Of a DNA stretch of 64,000 nucleotides, positions 7,181 to 17,467 are shown one piece after another. The first letter of the stretch is position 1. Every line of letters begins with the position of its first letter. The position numbers were made by a program, and so were the translations under genes. The DNA lies in assembly GCA_963840725.1 (NCBI GenBank), contig CAWIZY010000016.1:1-64000 (forward strand), given 5' to 3'. The DNA is from CAVWDU01 sp963840725 (lineage in GTDB: Bacteria; Pseudomonadota; Gammaproteobacteria; Pseudomonadales; Halieaceae). The notes under the pieces are model-generated. The model was not told the DNA's origin, did no database searches, and saw only the letters and a list, made by a program, of their open reading frames with translations.

Positions 7181-9757
7181 TTAGCGGGTAGTGAAAACCG
7201 CCTTATCCCCTTCAATATCCGCCACCACCGTTGCACCAGGCTCAAACTCGCCCGCCAGGATTCGCTGAGCGAGCGGGTTTTCCAGCTCCTGCTGAATGGC
7301 CCTTTTCAGCGGCCGCGCACCGTAGACCGGATCGAACCCGGCCAGCACCAGCCTGTCCATAAACGCATCACTGATTTCCAGCTTCAGATCGCGCTCTGCC
7401 AGCCGCGCCTGTAGCCCCTGCAGCTGGATTTTCGCAATCCCTCTGATCTCGCTCTCCGCCAATGGGTGAAAGACGACCGTTTCATCAATCCGATTGATAA
7501 ACTCCGGGCGGAAGTGGTTGCCGACCACCCCCATTACAGCCGCTTTCATGGCCTCATAGTTGTCTTCACCGGCCATCTCCTGGATCAGATCAGAGCCGAG
7601 ATTGGAGGTCATTACAATCACCGTATTACGGAAGTCCACAGTGCGCCCCTGGCCATCGGTCAGGCGCCCGTCTTCCAGGACCTGCAAAAGGATATTGAAC
7701 ACGTCCGGATGCGCCTTCTCAACCTCATCGAGCAACAACAATGAATAAGGTCGCCGCCTTACCGCTTCGGTGAGATAGCCGCCCTCCTCATAACCCACAT
7801 ACCCCGGCGGCGCCCCGATCAAACGCGCCACCGAGTGCTTTTCCATAAACTCCGACATGTCTACCCGCACCATCGCCTGCTCGCTGTCGTAAAGAAACTC
7901 CGCCAGCGCCTTGCACAGTTCGGTTTTGCCCACCCCGGTGGGGCCGAGAAACAGAAACGAGCCGTTCGGTCGGTTCGGATCCGACAGCCCCGCCCGAGAG
8001 CGCCGCACGGCATTGGAGACCGCCACCACAGCTTCGTCCTGGCCCACTACTCGGGCATGCAGGTAGTCCTCCATGTGTAGCAGCTTTTCGCGGTCGCCCT
8101 CCAGCATTTTGGAGATAGGAATGCCGGTCCAGCGCGACACCACCTCGGCCACCTCTTCCTCCGTCACCTTGTTGCGCAACAGCGTATGCTCCACCGTCTC
8201 CGCCTGGTTTGCCAATTCGAGTTGCTTCTCGAGTTCCGGCAGACGTCCGTACTGCAACTCAGACATGCGCGTCAGGTCACCAGTACGACTGGCAGACTCG
8301 AGCTCCAGCTTGGTCTGTTCAATCTCACTTTTGATCTGCGCCGCGCCCTCCAGCGAGGCTTTTTCCGCTTTCCAGATCTCCTCCAGGTCAGAGAACTCAC
8401 GCTCAACCTTGTCGATTTCATCGTTAAGCAGCTCAACCTGCTTCTTCGCCGCCGGGTCTGTATCTTTCTTGACGGCTTCGCGCTCTATCTTCAGCTGGAT
8501 CAGCCGTCGCTCCAAACGGTCCATGGCCTCCGGTTTGGAATCGATTTCCATCCTTATTCGACTGGCCGCCTCATCAACCAGGTCGATGGCCTTGTCCGGG
8601 AGTTGACGGTCTGTAATATACCGCTGGGACAGGCGCGCGGCGGCTATGATCGCAGCGTCAGTGATATCGACACCATGGTGCACTTCATAGCGCTCCTTCA
8701 GTCCGCGCAGGATGGCAATGGTGTCCTCCTCGTTCGGCTCATCCACCAGGACCTTCTGAAAGCGGCGCTCCAGAGCGGCGTCTTTCTCCACGTATTTACG
8801 ATATTCGTCCAGCGTGGTGGCCCCCACACAGTGCAGTTCACCGCGGGCCAAAGCGGGTTTGAGCATGTTGCCCGCATCCAGAGAACCCTCTGCCTTACCG
8901 GCGCCGACCATGGTGTGAAGTTCGTCGATGAACAGAATCACCCGGCCCTCCTGCTTGGAGAGCTCGTTGAGCACCGCTTTCAGACGCTCTTCAAAATCGC
9001 CGCGGAACTTGGCTCCAGCCAACAAAGCCCCCAGATCCAGCGACAGAATACGCTTGTCCTTGAGCCCCTCGGGAACTTCACCGTTCACCACGCGTTGTGC
9101 CAGGCCCTCGATAATGGCGGTCTTACCCACCCCCGGCTCGCCGATCAGCACGGGGTTGTTCTTGGTGCGGCGTTGCAGCACCTGTATCGTGCGGCGAATC
9201 TCATCGTCACGACCAATCACAGGGTCCAATTTACCCTGCTCGGCACGCTCCGTAAGGTCTATCGTGTATTTGTCCAGGGCCTGACGAGACTCTTCGGCCT
9301 CGGGATTGTTCACCGACTCACCACCGCGTACGCTCGCAATCGCCTGCTGCAACCCTGCCTCGGTCACACCCGCAGTCTTGAGCAGTTCTGCCGCCTGGGA
9401 TTTACCCTGCAGCATGCCCAGCAAGACCAGTTCGCTGGATATATAGGTATCACCGCCCTGCTGGGCCAGCTTATCCGCAAGGTTAAGAATACGGCCCAGG
9501 TCGGCCGACATGTGCACATCGCCACCGGTACCGGTCACCGCAGGCAGATTCGCCAACGCCGAGGCAACCGCCTCCGACAGACCGCCCAGGTCTGCACCTG
9601 CTTTCTGCAGCAACGGCCTTGCAGCGCCACCGGCCTGATCGAGCAGAGCCGAAAGCAAGTGCACCGGTTCGATAAAGTTGTTGTCCCTACCCAGGGCAAG
9701 GGACTGGGCATCCGCCAGCGCATGCTGCAACTGGTTGGTCATTTTGTCCATTCTCAT
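7181..9757 (-). CDS. clpB: ClpB disaggregase
   Basis: Hsp100 AAA+ chaperone that pulls polypeptides out of aggregates together with DnaK. The 858 residues show, in order, the Clp N-terminal repeat domain, the first AAA domain (Walker A GEPGVGKT), the long middle coiled coil, the second AAA domain (GPTGVGKT), and the C-terminal ClpB D2-small domain. I start at ATG 9757 (MRMDKMTNQLQHAL, as in E. coli), with GGAGAG upstream; the frame is open to 9853 but that extension overlaps the promoter. It is transcribed from a clear sigma-32 promoter. The neighbours pgeF-rluD-bamD match the Pseudomonas order. Confidence 0.97.
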   Translation of the reverse strand: MRMDKMTNQLQHALADAQSLALGRDNNFIEPVHLLSALLDQAGGAARPLLQKAGADLGGLSEAVASALANLPAVTGTGGDVHMSADLGRILNLADKLAQQGGDTYISSELVLLGMLQGKSQAAELLKTAGVTEAGLQQAIASVRGGESVNNPEAEESRQALDKYTIDLTERAEQGKLDPVIGRDDEIRRTIQVLQRRTKNNPVLIGEPGVGKTAIIEGLAQRVVNGEVPEGLKDKRILSLDLGALLAGAKFRGDFEERLKAVLNELSKQEGRVILFIDELHTMVGAGKAEGSLDAGNMLKPALARGELHCVGATTLDEYRKYVEKDAALERRFQKVLVDEPNEEDTIAILRGLKERYEVHHGVDITDAAIIAAARLSQRYITDRQLPDKAIDLVDEAASRIRMEIDSKPEAMDRLERRLIQLKIEREAVKKDTDPAAKKQVELLNDEIDKVEREFSDLEEIWKAEKASLEGAAQIKSEIEQTKLELESASRTGDLTRMSELQYGRLPELEKQLELANQAETVEHTLLRNKVTEEEVAEVVSRWTGIPISKMLEGDREKLLHMEDYLHARVVGQDEAVVAVSNAVRRSRAGLSDPNRPNGSFLFLGPTGVGKTELCKALAEFLYDSEQAMVRVDMSEFMEKHSVARLIGAPPGYVGYEEGGYLTEAVRRRPYSLLLLDEVEKAHPDVFNILLQVLEDGRLTDGQGRTVDFRNTVIVMTSNLGSDLIQEMAGEDNYEAMKAAVMGVVGNHFRPEFINRIDETVVFHPLAESEIRGIAKIQLQGLQARLAERDLKLEISDAFMDRLVLAGFDPVYGARPLKRAIQQELENPLAQRILAGEFEPGATVVADIEGDKAVFTTR

Positions 9758-9813
9758 AAAGTTCTCTCCAGTCAATCGCGCCAGCGCGCGGATATCAAAA
9801 ATCTCTTCCTGAC

Positions 9814-9842
9814 AAATGGGGGCGAAACCACCGTGTTTCAAG
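9814..9842 (-). promoter_or_regulatory. Sigma-32 heat-shock promoter of clpB
   Basis: CTTGAA (-35, 9837-9842) and CCCCATTT (-10, 9814-9821) with a 15-bp spacer match the sigma-32 consensus closely. Transcription would start near 9807, about 50 bases before the clpB ATG. Confidence 0.85.
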
Positions 9843-9895
9843 TAGCCCTGCAAGAAGTAGGGAAAAGAGAGTATTCGGGGAAAAACGAAACGCCG

Positions 9896-10657
9896 CTACG
9901 CCATCACGACGAGTGTAGCCATGCGGCCGGTCTGACCGTCTCGCCGGTAGGAGAAAAACCGGTCGGGATCGCTGAAGGTGCATATTCCCCCGCCATGGAC
10001 CTCAGTCAGTCCACAGGCTACAAGGCGGATTCTCGCCAACTGAAACAGGTCGGCGAAATAATACCCGGGGCGCAGGACGCTCTCCACAAAGCAGGCCTCA
10101 GTTGCTGCCTGAGTGACAGAAGCAGCGTCTGCAAGATAGGCGGACCGGACCTCGGGCCCCACCTCAAAGGCCCCCGGTCCAATCGCGGGACCCAGCCAAG
10201 CCAGCAGGTGCGCGGGGTCAATACCCATTGCGGCTATGGCAGCTTCCAGAACTCCCCCCAGCAGCCCCCGCCACCCGGCATGCACAGCGGCAACCCGGTC
10301 GCCCAGTCGACTGCAGAATAGTACCGGCAGGCAGTCGCCGGTTAGTACGGCACACACCGCGCCCTTGCGGTCAGTCCAACAGGCATCCGCCACCGGATCA
10401 GACTCCGCGGCTTCCGCTCGCACGACCCGGTTGCCGTGCACTTGTTGCAGCCAATTGGGCTCTGCCGACCTCCGAGGCAGCCTGGCCTGCAGCAAAGCTC
10501 GATTGGCCAGCACGGCGGTGGGCTCATCACCCACATGCTGGCCGAGGTTAAAATCAGCCCAGGGGGGCCTGCTGTGCCCCCCACTGCGCGTGGTGCTAAG
10601 GGCGAATATCGTGTTCGGCACCGGCCAGTCCGGTTCAATAAAGGCCAGATCAACCAT
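9896..10657 (-). CDS. pgeF: PgeF/YfiH multicopper-laccase-like protein
   Basis: A 253-residue member of the YfiH (DUF152) family. In E. coli YfiH/PgeF is a peptidoglycan-editing factor that removes UDP-MurNAc with a wrong first residue, and related proteins act on purine nucleosides. The zinc-site motifs are present: Q-x-H-G (QQVHG), the Cys in TGDCLPVL and the His in VAAVHAGWRGL. It overlaps the end of rluD by eight bases, so the two are co-transcribed. The order rluD-pgeF-clpB is conserved in many gammaproteobacteria. Confidence 0.92.
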   Translation of the reverse strand: MVDLAFIEPDWPVPNTIFALSTTRSGGHSRPPWADFNLGQHVGDEPTAVLANRALLQARLPRRSAEPNWLQQVHGNRVVRAEAAESDPVADACWTDRKGAVCAVLTGDCLPVLFCSRLGDRVAAVHAGWRGLLGGVLEAAIAAMGIDPAHLLAWLGPAIGPGAFEVGPEVRSAYLADAASVTQAATEACFVESVLRPGYYFADLFQLARIRLVACGLTEVHGGGICTFSDPDRFFSYRRDGQTGRMATLVVMA

Positions 10658-11630
10658 AGGGCGATTCGCTCGGGGCTGGCGGGTCCTCTCTCTGCAGCAC
10701 GTCCAGCAAAGCCAGCAGGTCTGCGGGCAAGGGCGTGTCGAAGGTCATTGTTTCCCCTGACACCGGGTGGATCAGGCCCAGTGTCTGAGCGTGCAGAGCC
10801 TGGCGGGAGAACCCGCGCAGTGCATCCACCAGCTCGACTGACGCCGCGGCTGGCAGGCGTGGACGACCGCCATAGGTCGGATCACCCACCAGCGGGTGGT
10901 GTCGGTGTGCCATATGCACCCGTATCTGGTGCGTACGCCCCGTTTCCAGGCGCACCGAGATGCGGGTATGGTGGGCGAAGCGTCTCTCAACTCGATAGTG
11001 CGTGATGGCCGATTTACCGCCGGCTGCGAGTACCGCCATTTTTTTGCGTTGCCGAGGGTGCCGGCCCATGGGTGCATCGATCGTGCCTCCACCCGTCATT
11101 GCACCGATAGCCACTGCGCAATACTCACGTCGCACCGTGCGCGCCTGCAGCTGGGCCACCAGATGATGATGCGCGTTAAGCGTCCGTGCAACGACCATGA
11201 TCCCCGAGGTTTCCCGGTCCAGCCTGTGCACAATACCGGCCCGCGGCAGGTTGCCCAGCTCCGGAGCCCGGTTGAGCAGGGCATTCACCAGGGTGCCGTC
11301 AGCATGCCCTGCCGCCGGGTGCACCACCAGCCCGGCCGGCTTGTTCAGCACCAGAATCTCCTTATCCTCGTACACCACGTCCAGTTCTATCGCCTGGGGC
11401 TCCCAGCTCACTTCCGGGATCAGTTCGGCGCCTACCCGAAGCTGCATGCCTGCCAACACCTTGTCGCGCGGCCGCTGGCGCTGGCCATCCACGGTCAAGT
11501 CACCATTCTTTATCCAGGCCTGCAATCGCGAGCGGGAATAGTCGGGGAACAGACGCGCGGCGACCTGATCCAGACGGCTGCCCTCCAGCGCTGTGGGGAC
11601 GACCGCGTCGAGTTGTATGATTTCGGTCAT
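10650..11630 (-). CDS. rluD: 23S rRNA pseudouridine synthase RluD
   Basis: Converts U1911, U1915 and U1917 of helix 69 in 23S rRNA to pseudouridine. It has an N-terminal S4 RNA-binding domain (about 18-75) and the RluA-family catalytic domain with HRLDRETSG, the catalytic Asp being D138. The start at ATG 11630 gives 326 residues, the normal size; the frame runs open to 11708. It is divergent from bamD across a short gap, the same arrangement as in Pseudomonas. Confidence 0.95.
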   Translation of the reverse strand: MTEIIQLDAVVPTALEGSRLDQVAARLFPDYSRSRLQAWIKNGDLTVDGQRQRPRDKVLAGMQLRVGAELIPEVSWEPQAIELDVVYEDKEILVLNKPAGLVVHPAAGHADGTLVNALLNRAPELGNLPRAGIVHRLDRETSGIMVVARTLNAHHHLVAQLQARTVRREYCAVAIGAMTGGGTIDAPMGRHPRQRKKMAVLAAGGKSAITHYRVERRFAHHTRISVRLETGRTHQIRVHMAHRHHPLVGDPTYGGRPRLPAAASVELVDALRGFSRQALHAQTLGLIHPVSGETMTFDTPLPADLLALLDVLQREDPPAPSESPYG

Positions 11631-11740
11631 CACTGTTACCTGTTTATGCCGCTGTCGGAGTGTGGTTAAATACGCCACCTTGGCGTGCACTTGGACATAT
11701 CTTAGCACGCTAGCAGGTTAACTCGTTCCAGGGCCATCGA

Positions 11741-12613
11741 TTGAAATACGCGCTGACATTACTTTTAAGCCTGATTCTACTGGGCTGTTCGAGCAATGAT
11801 GAACAGCTGGATATCGCTGCAGACACGGGTGAGCAGCAGATGTACGAGGAGTCCCAGCGGTACCTCAATAACAGCAGCTTCGACCTCGCGGTCCGCAGCC
11901 TGCAATTGCTGGAGTCGCGATACCCCTTTGGCCGCTATGCCGAGCAAGCTCAACTCGAGATCATCTACGCCCATTACGGCAACTTTGAGCGCGAGGCGGC
12001 CGTTGAGGCAGCCGACCGGTTTATCCGGCTGCACCCCCAGCACCCTAACGTCGACTACGCCTACTATATGAAAGGGCTAGCCTCCTACAACCCGGGAGAT
12101 GATCTGTTCGAGCGTTTTCTACCGACTGATGAGACTGAGCGTGACACCAGCCATGCGCAGGAGTCGTTCGCGGAGTTTGCACAATTGGTATCCCGGTTCC
12201 CCAATAGCCCCTACGCAGCGGATGCGAGGGCCCGCATGGTGTACCTGCGCAATCTGCTGGCCCGCCACGAGATCGTGGTGGCCAATTACTACTTTCGCCG
12301 CGGCGCCTACCTGGCAGCCGCCAACCGGGGGCGCTACGTCGTCGAGAATTTTCAGCGCACACCGGCGGTAGCCGACGGTCTGGCCGTCATGTCGCAGGGT
12401 TATATTCTGCTCGGTCTGGACGATCTGGCCCGCGATTCCATCGACGTGCTGGCCATGAACTACCCCGAACACCCCTCGCTGGATAAAAACGGCGAGTTCA
12501 AGAGTGTTTACACCCTTGATGGCCTGCAACGCTCATGGATCAACAGAGCCACACTGGGCCTTTTCGATCCGCCACAGCCACCACAGTTCGACTCGCGCAA
12601 GGGTCGTCACTAA
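11741..12613 (+). CDS. bamD: Outer-membrane assembly lipoprotein BamD
   Basis: Essential lipoprotein of the BAM complex, which folds beta-barrels into the outer membrane. A lipoprotein signal peptide with lipobox LLGC places the lipidated Cys at residue 16. Tetratricopeptide repeats follow (AVRSLQLLESRYPFGRYAEQAQLE and later units). At 290 residues it is longer than E. coli BamD (about 245), with the extra length at the C-terminus. The start is TTG (11741), weak but placed right before the signal peptide. Its stop abuts the nadE stop with no base between. Confidence 0.93.
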   Translation: MKYALTLLLSLILLGCSSNDEQLDIAADTGEQQMYEESQRYLNNSSFDLAVRSLQLLESRYPFGRYAEQAQLEIIYAHYGNFEREAAVEAADRFIRLHPQHPNVDYAYYMKGLASYNPGDDLFERFLPTDETERDTSHAQESFAEFAQLVSRFPNSPYAADARARMVYLRNLLARHEIVVANYYFRRGAYLAAANRGRYVVENFQRTPAVADGLAVMSQGYILLGLDDLARDSIDVLAMNYPEHPSLDKNGEFKSVYTLDGLQRSWINRATLGLFDPPQPPQFDSRKGRH

Positions 12614-14245
12614 TCAATCCCCCAGTTTCCAGCCTGAGGTGATCGGATAGCGTCTGTCGCGCCCGAATCCACGCCGGGTGATACGCACACCGATAGGTGC
12701 CTGACGACGCTTGTACTCGTTCATGTCCACCAGACGCAGCACGCGATGGACCACGTCCCTGTCCATACCTGTGGCAATTATGGCCTCAGCGCTGTAATCC
12801 TGCTCGACGTACAGTTCCAGAATCCGATCCAGCACGTCGTAGGGCGGCAGGCTGTCCTCGTCCTTCTGATCCGGCGCCAACTCCGCTGACGGCGGGCGAT
12901 CAATGACTCGCTGTGGAATACACGGCCCCAGTGAATTGCGGTAACGACAGAGCTCGTACACCAGCGTCTTGGGTACGTCTTTGATGGCATCGAAGCCGCC
13001 TGCCATATCGCCATAAAGGGTCGAATAGCCTACAGCCAGCTCGCTCTTATTGCCCGTGGTCAGTACCAAGAGGTGCTTTTTGTTGGAGATGGACATCAGC
13101 AAGACGCCGCGACAGCGCGCCTGCAGGTTTTCCTCAGTGGTATCGGGTTCAGTTCCCGCGAATTCCTCAGCGAGACTGAGCATGAACTGGTCGTAGATAG
13201 CCTCAATGGATATTACCTTGTGGCCCACCCCCAGCAGGCGCGATTGCTCGGCAGCATCTTCCACACTCATCTCAGCGGTATACCTGAACGGCATCATCAC
13301 AGCCTCCACGCGATCGGCACCTAATGCCTCAACCGCAATGGCCAGCGTCAAAGCCGAATCCACACCTCCCGAGAGGCCCAATACAACGCCCGGGAACCCG
13401 TTCTTGTTAACATAGTCCCTGACCCCCAACACCAGGGCGAGCCAGGTTGCGGCCAGTTCGTCCAGTGGCGCAGCCACCGGCGGACCGCTAAACCGGATGC
13501 TGTCAGTCTCGATGGTCGCCGTCACCCAGTACTCCCCGACGTCAAAGTTGGGAGCGGCAACAGCAACACTGCCGTCCGCATTGACCGCAAACGAGCCACC
13601 ATCAAATACCAGTTCGTCCTGACCCCCGACCTGATTGACGTAGACGATAGGCAAGCGCGATTCGCGTGCGCGCTGCCCCACCAGGTCCCAGCGTTCCCCG
13701 CGTTTGCCCCGGTGGTAGGGTGATGAATTGATGTTTATCAGCAACTGGGCACCTGCCGCCGCTGCCTGCGCCGTGGGCCCTGTTTCCCAAATATCTTCAC
13801 ATATACTCAGGCCGACTTTCAGGCCTTCTATTGCAACTACGCAGGGCTCTGCGCCCGCAGCAAAATAACGTTTCTCGTCGAAAACCTGATAGTTGGGCAA
13901 GCACTGCTTGCGATAACGGGCAACAACCTCGCCCCGATGCAACACCCCGGCCACATTGTAAAGCTGGCCAGCTTCCACTAGCGGATAACCCAGAACGAGC
14001 CAACCATTGCCGGACATTGCTGTACAGATCCGCTGCAGGGACTTCTCGACCCGACGGGCAATACTTGGCCGCAGCAGCAGATCCTCGGGCGGATAGCCGC
14101 TAAGCGTCAGTTCCGGGAACACTACCACCGGAGCCTCATGCTGACTCTCGGCACGCTTGAGCACCTCCAGCACCTGGTCCGTGTTGCCATCGAAATCGCC
14201 GACGAGGGTATTTATCTGCGCCATCAATATGTTCAAGGGAGACAT
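12614..14245 (-). CDS. nadE: Glutamine-dependent NAD+ synthetase
   Basis: Last step of NAD synthesis: ATP-dependent amidation of deamido-NAD using glutamine. The N-terminal nitrilase-type amidase domain has its triad (Glu45 in FPELTLSGY, Lys113, Cys149 in LSICEDIWE). The C-terminal synthetase has the PP-loop SGGVDS at 292-297. Length 543 suits the compact proteobacterial two-domain form. It is convergent with bamD with zero spacing and divergent from pilS. In Pseudomonas aeruginosa nadE is elsewhere, so its place between bamD and pilS is a lineage difference. Confidence 0.95.
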   Translation of the reverse strand: MSPLNILMAQINTLVGDFDGNTDQVLEVLKRAESQHEAPVVVFPELTLSGYPPEDLLLRPSIARRVEKSLQRICTAMSGNGWLVLGYPLVEAGQLYNVAGVLHRGEVVARYRKQCLPNYQVFDEKRYFAAGAEPCVVAIEGLKVGLSICEDIWETGPTAQAAAAGAQLLININSSPYHRGKRGERWDLVGQRARESRLPIVYVNQVGGQDELVFDGGSFAVNADGSVAVAAPNFDVGEYWVTATIETDSIRFSGPPVAAPLDELAATWLALVLGVRDYVNKNGFPGVVLGLSGGVDSALTLAIAVEALGADRVEAVMMPFRYTAEMSVEDAAEQSRLLGVGHKVISIEAIYDQFMLSLAEEFAGTEPDTTEENLQARCRGVLLMSISNKKHLLVLTTGNKSELAVGYSTLYGDMAGGFDAIKDVPKTLVYELCRYRNSLGPCIPQRVIDRPPSAELAPDQKDEDSLPPYDVLDRILELYVEQDYSAEAIIATGMDRDVVHRVLRLVDMNEYKRRQAPIGVRITRRGFGRDRRYPITSGWKLGD

Positions 14246-14411
14246 GAATACGCCGCCTGGTCCGCCATTAATTTTGATATTGTCAGCGAAAGTCCAACTA
14301 TATGCCAGTTCAGCCCCGTGTGAGCACCAACTCAGCGCCAGAGGTTGTTACAATGGCTCCGCGGTGCGCTGACAACGCACCGTCAACACGGATAACAACA
14401 ACGATAATGAC

Positions 14412-16037
14412 GTGATTCGCCCAGCCCTCAATACACCGCGCATCAGCCTGACGCCCAAGAGCCAGAATGTCGCTCTGTTGCGGATTTATGTCGCCTACCG
14501 ATCACTACTATCGGTGGTCTTGCTGATCATGCTGTTCAGCCCCAATACGCGTCAGATAGTGGGTATTCTTAACCCCGCGCTCTACATAGGCGTGGCGCTG
14601 GCTTACCTGGCCACGAGTGTCCCGCTGATGGGGACCCTGGCCACCCGCCTGCACCTCAATCACAAGCTGCTGTTCCTCGTGTTCGTGGCGGACATTGTCG
14701 CGATCACATTGCTCGCGGACAGCAGCGGCGGCATGGCGAGCGGGCTACCTATACTGCTGATGGTGACGAGTGCCGCCAGTGCAGTGCTTATCGCCAACCG
14801 CACTCTCGCCACATTGGTCGCCGCTCTGTCGGTGCTGGCCATACTTGCCGACACCTTGCGTCTGATCGCCGCAGGAGTATTGGAACTCAATGCCCTGTTT
14901 CCAGCCGGCCTGCTGGGCCTGTTGATATTCAGTGTTTCGTTGATGGTACAGCTCATCGCACACAGACTGGGACGCGCTGAGGAACTGGCCCGTAATCGGG
15001 CCAGCGACCTCTACAACCTGCAGCGCCTCAACGAACAAATTGTTCAACACCTGCAAACCGGCATTCTGCTGGTGGAGCAATCTGGCAGAGTGCGAGTCAT
15101 GAACAAGGCAGCCACCTCGCTGCTGGCGCCGGATAGACCGCTTGCCAGCGAGCACGGTCGACTGCTGAGTGACTACAGCCAGAGCCTGGCGGAGCAACTA
15201 CAGCTCTGGCAACGCCATGGTACTCATCGGGCGAAACCCTTCACTGTCATGGAGGGCGCCCCGCCGGTAATCGCTAATTTTCGAGAACTGCAGCCGTCTG
15301 AACGCGGCGAGTCCCTGGTTTTCGTCGAAGACTACCGCCCTGTGACCCAATACGCGCAGTCGCTCAAGCTCGCATCGCTGGGCCGTTTGACAGCCAGTAT
15401 TGCTCATGAGATCCGCAACCCACTGGGAGCGATCAGCCATGCGGCACAGCTGCTACAGGAGTCACCAGACCTCAGCGGGGCAGATCAACGGCTGGCTGAT
15501 ATCGTGATCAAGCACAGCATGAGAGTAAACCAGATAGTCGAGAGCGTGATGCAGATCTCCCGCAAGGAGCCCCCCAAGCCAGAGCCGCTGGTTCTGTCCG
15601 TATGGTTGACTGAATTCACGCAGTCCTACCTCAAGACTCTCACCCGGCCCGCTGAAATCAGCATCGAGTGTGAATTCAGAGAGTTGCAGGTGGAGTTCGA
15701 CCCAGAAAATCTGCAGCGGGTGCTGCGCAACCTGCTGGACAACGCATTGCGCCATAGTAAGCTGGCGACCGGCGTGGAAAGCGCCCGGATCGACGTCAGT
15801 GTTGACTTCTCCAGCCACCTCACCCGGATAGATGTGATTGACAGTGGGACCGGGGTGCCGGCGGCTGATCAGGCCAAGCTCTTTGAACCGTTTTTCACTA
15901 CCGTTGAAGAAGGCAGTGGCATGGGTCTGTACCTGTGCAAGGAACTGTGTGAAATCAACAATGCCGAGTTGCGTTACCTCTTTACCGAGCGCGGTGAAAG
16001 CTGTTTTCGCATCAGTCTCAGTCAATACACACAATAG
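14412..16037 (+). CDS. pilS: Sensor histidine kinase PilS
   Basis: Membrane sensor that controls type IV pilus genes through PilR. About six transmembrane segments occupy residues 25-190. They are followed by a PAS-like region and the kinase core with H-box SIAHEIRNPLGA (phospho-acceptor His332) and the ATP-binding N, G1 and G2 boxes (NLLDNALRHS, DSGTGVP, GSGMGLYL). The start is GTG at 14412; an ATG six bases upstream is out of frame and hits a stop. pilR starts five bases after the pilS stop. The pilS-pilR pair next to bamD and minor pilins matches Pseudomonas. Confidence 0.94.
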   Translation: MIRPALNTPRISLTPKSQNVALLRIYVAYRSLLSVVLLIMLFSPNTRQIVGILNPALYIGVALAYLATSVPLMGTLATRLHLNHKLLFLVFVADIVAITLLADSSGGMASGLPILLMVTSAASAVLIANRTLATLVAALSVLAILADTLRLIAAGVLELNALFPAGLLGLLIFSVSLMVQLIAHRLGRAEELARNRASDLYNLQRLNEQIVQHLQTGILLVEQSGRVRVMNKAATSLLAPDRPLASEHGRLLSDYSQSLAEQLQLWQRHGTHRAKPFTVMEGAPPVIANFRELQPSERGESLVFVEDYRPVTQYAQSLKLASLGRLTASIAHEIRNPLGAISHAAQLLQESPDLSGADQRLADIVIKHSMRVNQIVESVMQISRKEPPKPEPLVLSVWLTEFTQSYLKTLTRPAEISIECEFRELQVEFDPENLQRVLRNLLDNALRHSKLATGVESARIDVSVDFSSHLTRIDVIDSGTGVPAADQAKLFEPFFTTVEEGSGMGLYLCKELCEINNAELRYLFTERGESCFRISLSQYTQ

Positions 16038-16042
16038 ACCGC

Positions 16043-17443
16043 ATGATGACCAGACAAACTGTACTTATCGTCGATGATGAGCCCGATATACGGGAGCTCC
16101 TGGATCTTACCTTGAGCCGCATGGGGCTGGACACCCACTGTGCTGCAAACCTCCAGGAGGCCCTGTCCAGCCTCGCTGAACTGCAGCCTGACCTTTGCCT
16201 CACGGATATGCGATTGCCCGATGGCAATGGCATCGGTCTGGTTGAGCACATTCAGAGCGAGCACCCCAACATGCCCGTGGCTATGATTACCGCGCATGGG
16301 AGTGTTGAAACCGCTATTTCTGCGCTGAAAGCGGGCGCCTTTGATTTCATCAGCAAACCCATAGAGCTGGAGCGATTGCGCAACCTGGTGAGCACGGCGC
16401 TGCAATTGGACGGCGACACCCTGCGCGCCGACATTGCCGTTGATCATGATCTTCTGGGCAGCGCGCCGGCCATCGCGAGCTTACGTAAACAGATTACCAA
16501 GCTGGCAAGAAGCCAGGCACCGGTGCACATACATGGCGAATCCGGGGCAGGCAAGGAGGTCGTGGCGCGGCTGATCCACAACAATGGTCCCCGGGCTGCG
16601 GGCGCTTTTGTGGCAGTGAACTGTGGCGCAATTCCACACGAACTGATGGAGAGTGAGCTATTCGGTCATATCAAGGGCAGCTTTACCGGGGCCAATCAAG
16701 ACAAGCTGGGCCTGTTTCAGGCAGCCGCAGGGGGAACCCTGTTTCTCGATGAGGTCGCCGACCTGCCCCTGGCCATGCAGGTCAAGTTGCTGCGAGCGAT
16801 TCAGGAAAAGTCCGTACGCCCCGTAGGCGCCAGTGAAGAACAACCGACCGATGTGCGCTTGCTCAGCGCCACCCATAAAGACCTGGCAACCGAAGTGGCA
16901 GCCGGGCGATTTCGCAACGATCTGTTCTACAGAATTAATGTTATCGATGTGAGAGTGCCGAGCCTGCGGGAGCGTCTGGAAGACCTGCCGGCACTGGCTG
17001 ATGCCATTCTCGCTCGCATTGGGGATCAACAGAACTCTGGCGGCACTCATCTCGATGCATCTGCCGTTGCGGCTCTGCAGGGGTACAGCTTTCCCGGCAA
17101 CGTCAGAGAGCTGGAGAATATTCTGGAACGGGCAATCGCCCTGTGCGACGGTGCAGTGGTGGCGGCCGATGACCTGCAATTCCCCAGCGCGGTCCCGGTC
17201 ACCACACAGATCAGCGCTTCAGTATCTGGCGCAGATTCGTCGGCGCTGGAAAACGGCCAACACAGCGCGTCAGAACGGGAGGCCTACGGCGACCTGGAGG
17301 GCTATCTGGGTGCCGTGGAGCGACGCATTCTCACCACTGCGCTGGAGGACTCGCGCTGGAACAAGACGGCTGCCGCGAAACTTCTGGGGATCAGTTTCCG
17401 CAGCCTTCGATACCGGCTCAAAAAACTTGGACTGGAAGAATGA
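16043..17443 (+). CDS. pilR: Sigma-54-dependent response regulator PilR
   Basis: NtrC-family activator that, when phosphorylated by PilS, turns on pilin transcription with RpoN. Receiver domain with D11/D12, phospho-acceptor D55 and K105. AAA+ domain with Walker A GESGAGKE (165-172) and the sigma-54 contact loop as GSFTGA (212-217), the variant I recall from PilR. C-terminal Fis-type helix-turn-helix (SRWNKTAAAKLLGISFRSLR). All required motifs are intact. It converges on the minor-pilin operon. Confidence 0.95.
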   Translation: MMTRQTVLIVDDEPDIRELLDLTLSRMGLDTHCAANLQEALSSLAELQPDLCLTDMRLPDGNGIGLVEHIQSEHPNMPVAMITAHGSVETAISALKAGAFDFISKPIELERLRNLVSTALQLDGDTLRADIAVDHDLLGSAPAIASLRKQITKLARSQAPVHIHGESGAGKEVVARLIHNNGPRAAGAFVAVNCGAIPHELMESELFGHIKGSFTGANQDKLGLFQAAAGGTLFLDEVADLPLAMQVKLLRAIQEKSVRPVGASEEQPTDVRLLSATHKDLATEVAAGRFRNDLFYRINVIDVRVPSLRERLEDLPALADAILARIGDQQNSGGTHLDASAVAALQGYSFPGNVRELENILERAIALCDGAVVAADDLQFPSAVPVTTQISASVSGADSSALENGQHSASEREAYGDLEGYLGAVERRILTTALEDSRWNKTAAAKLLGISFRSLRYRLKKLGLEE

Positions 17444-17454
17444 GCTGCTCATTC
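17438..17454. terminator. Hairpin over the pilR stop codon
   Basis: GAATGAGC and GCTCATTC are perfect arms around one base, spanning the pilR TGA. It sits between convergent pilR and pilE and could act for both strands, but no T-run follows. Confidence 0.35.
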
Positions 17455-17467
17455 CAGCGCGATAAGG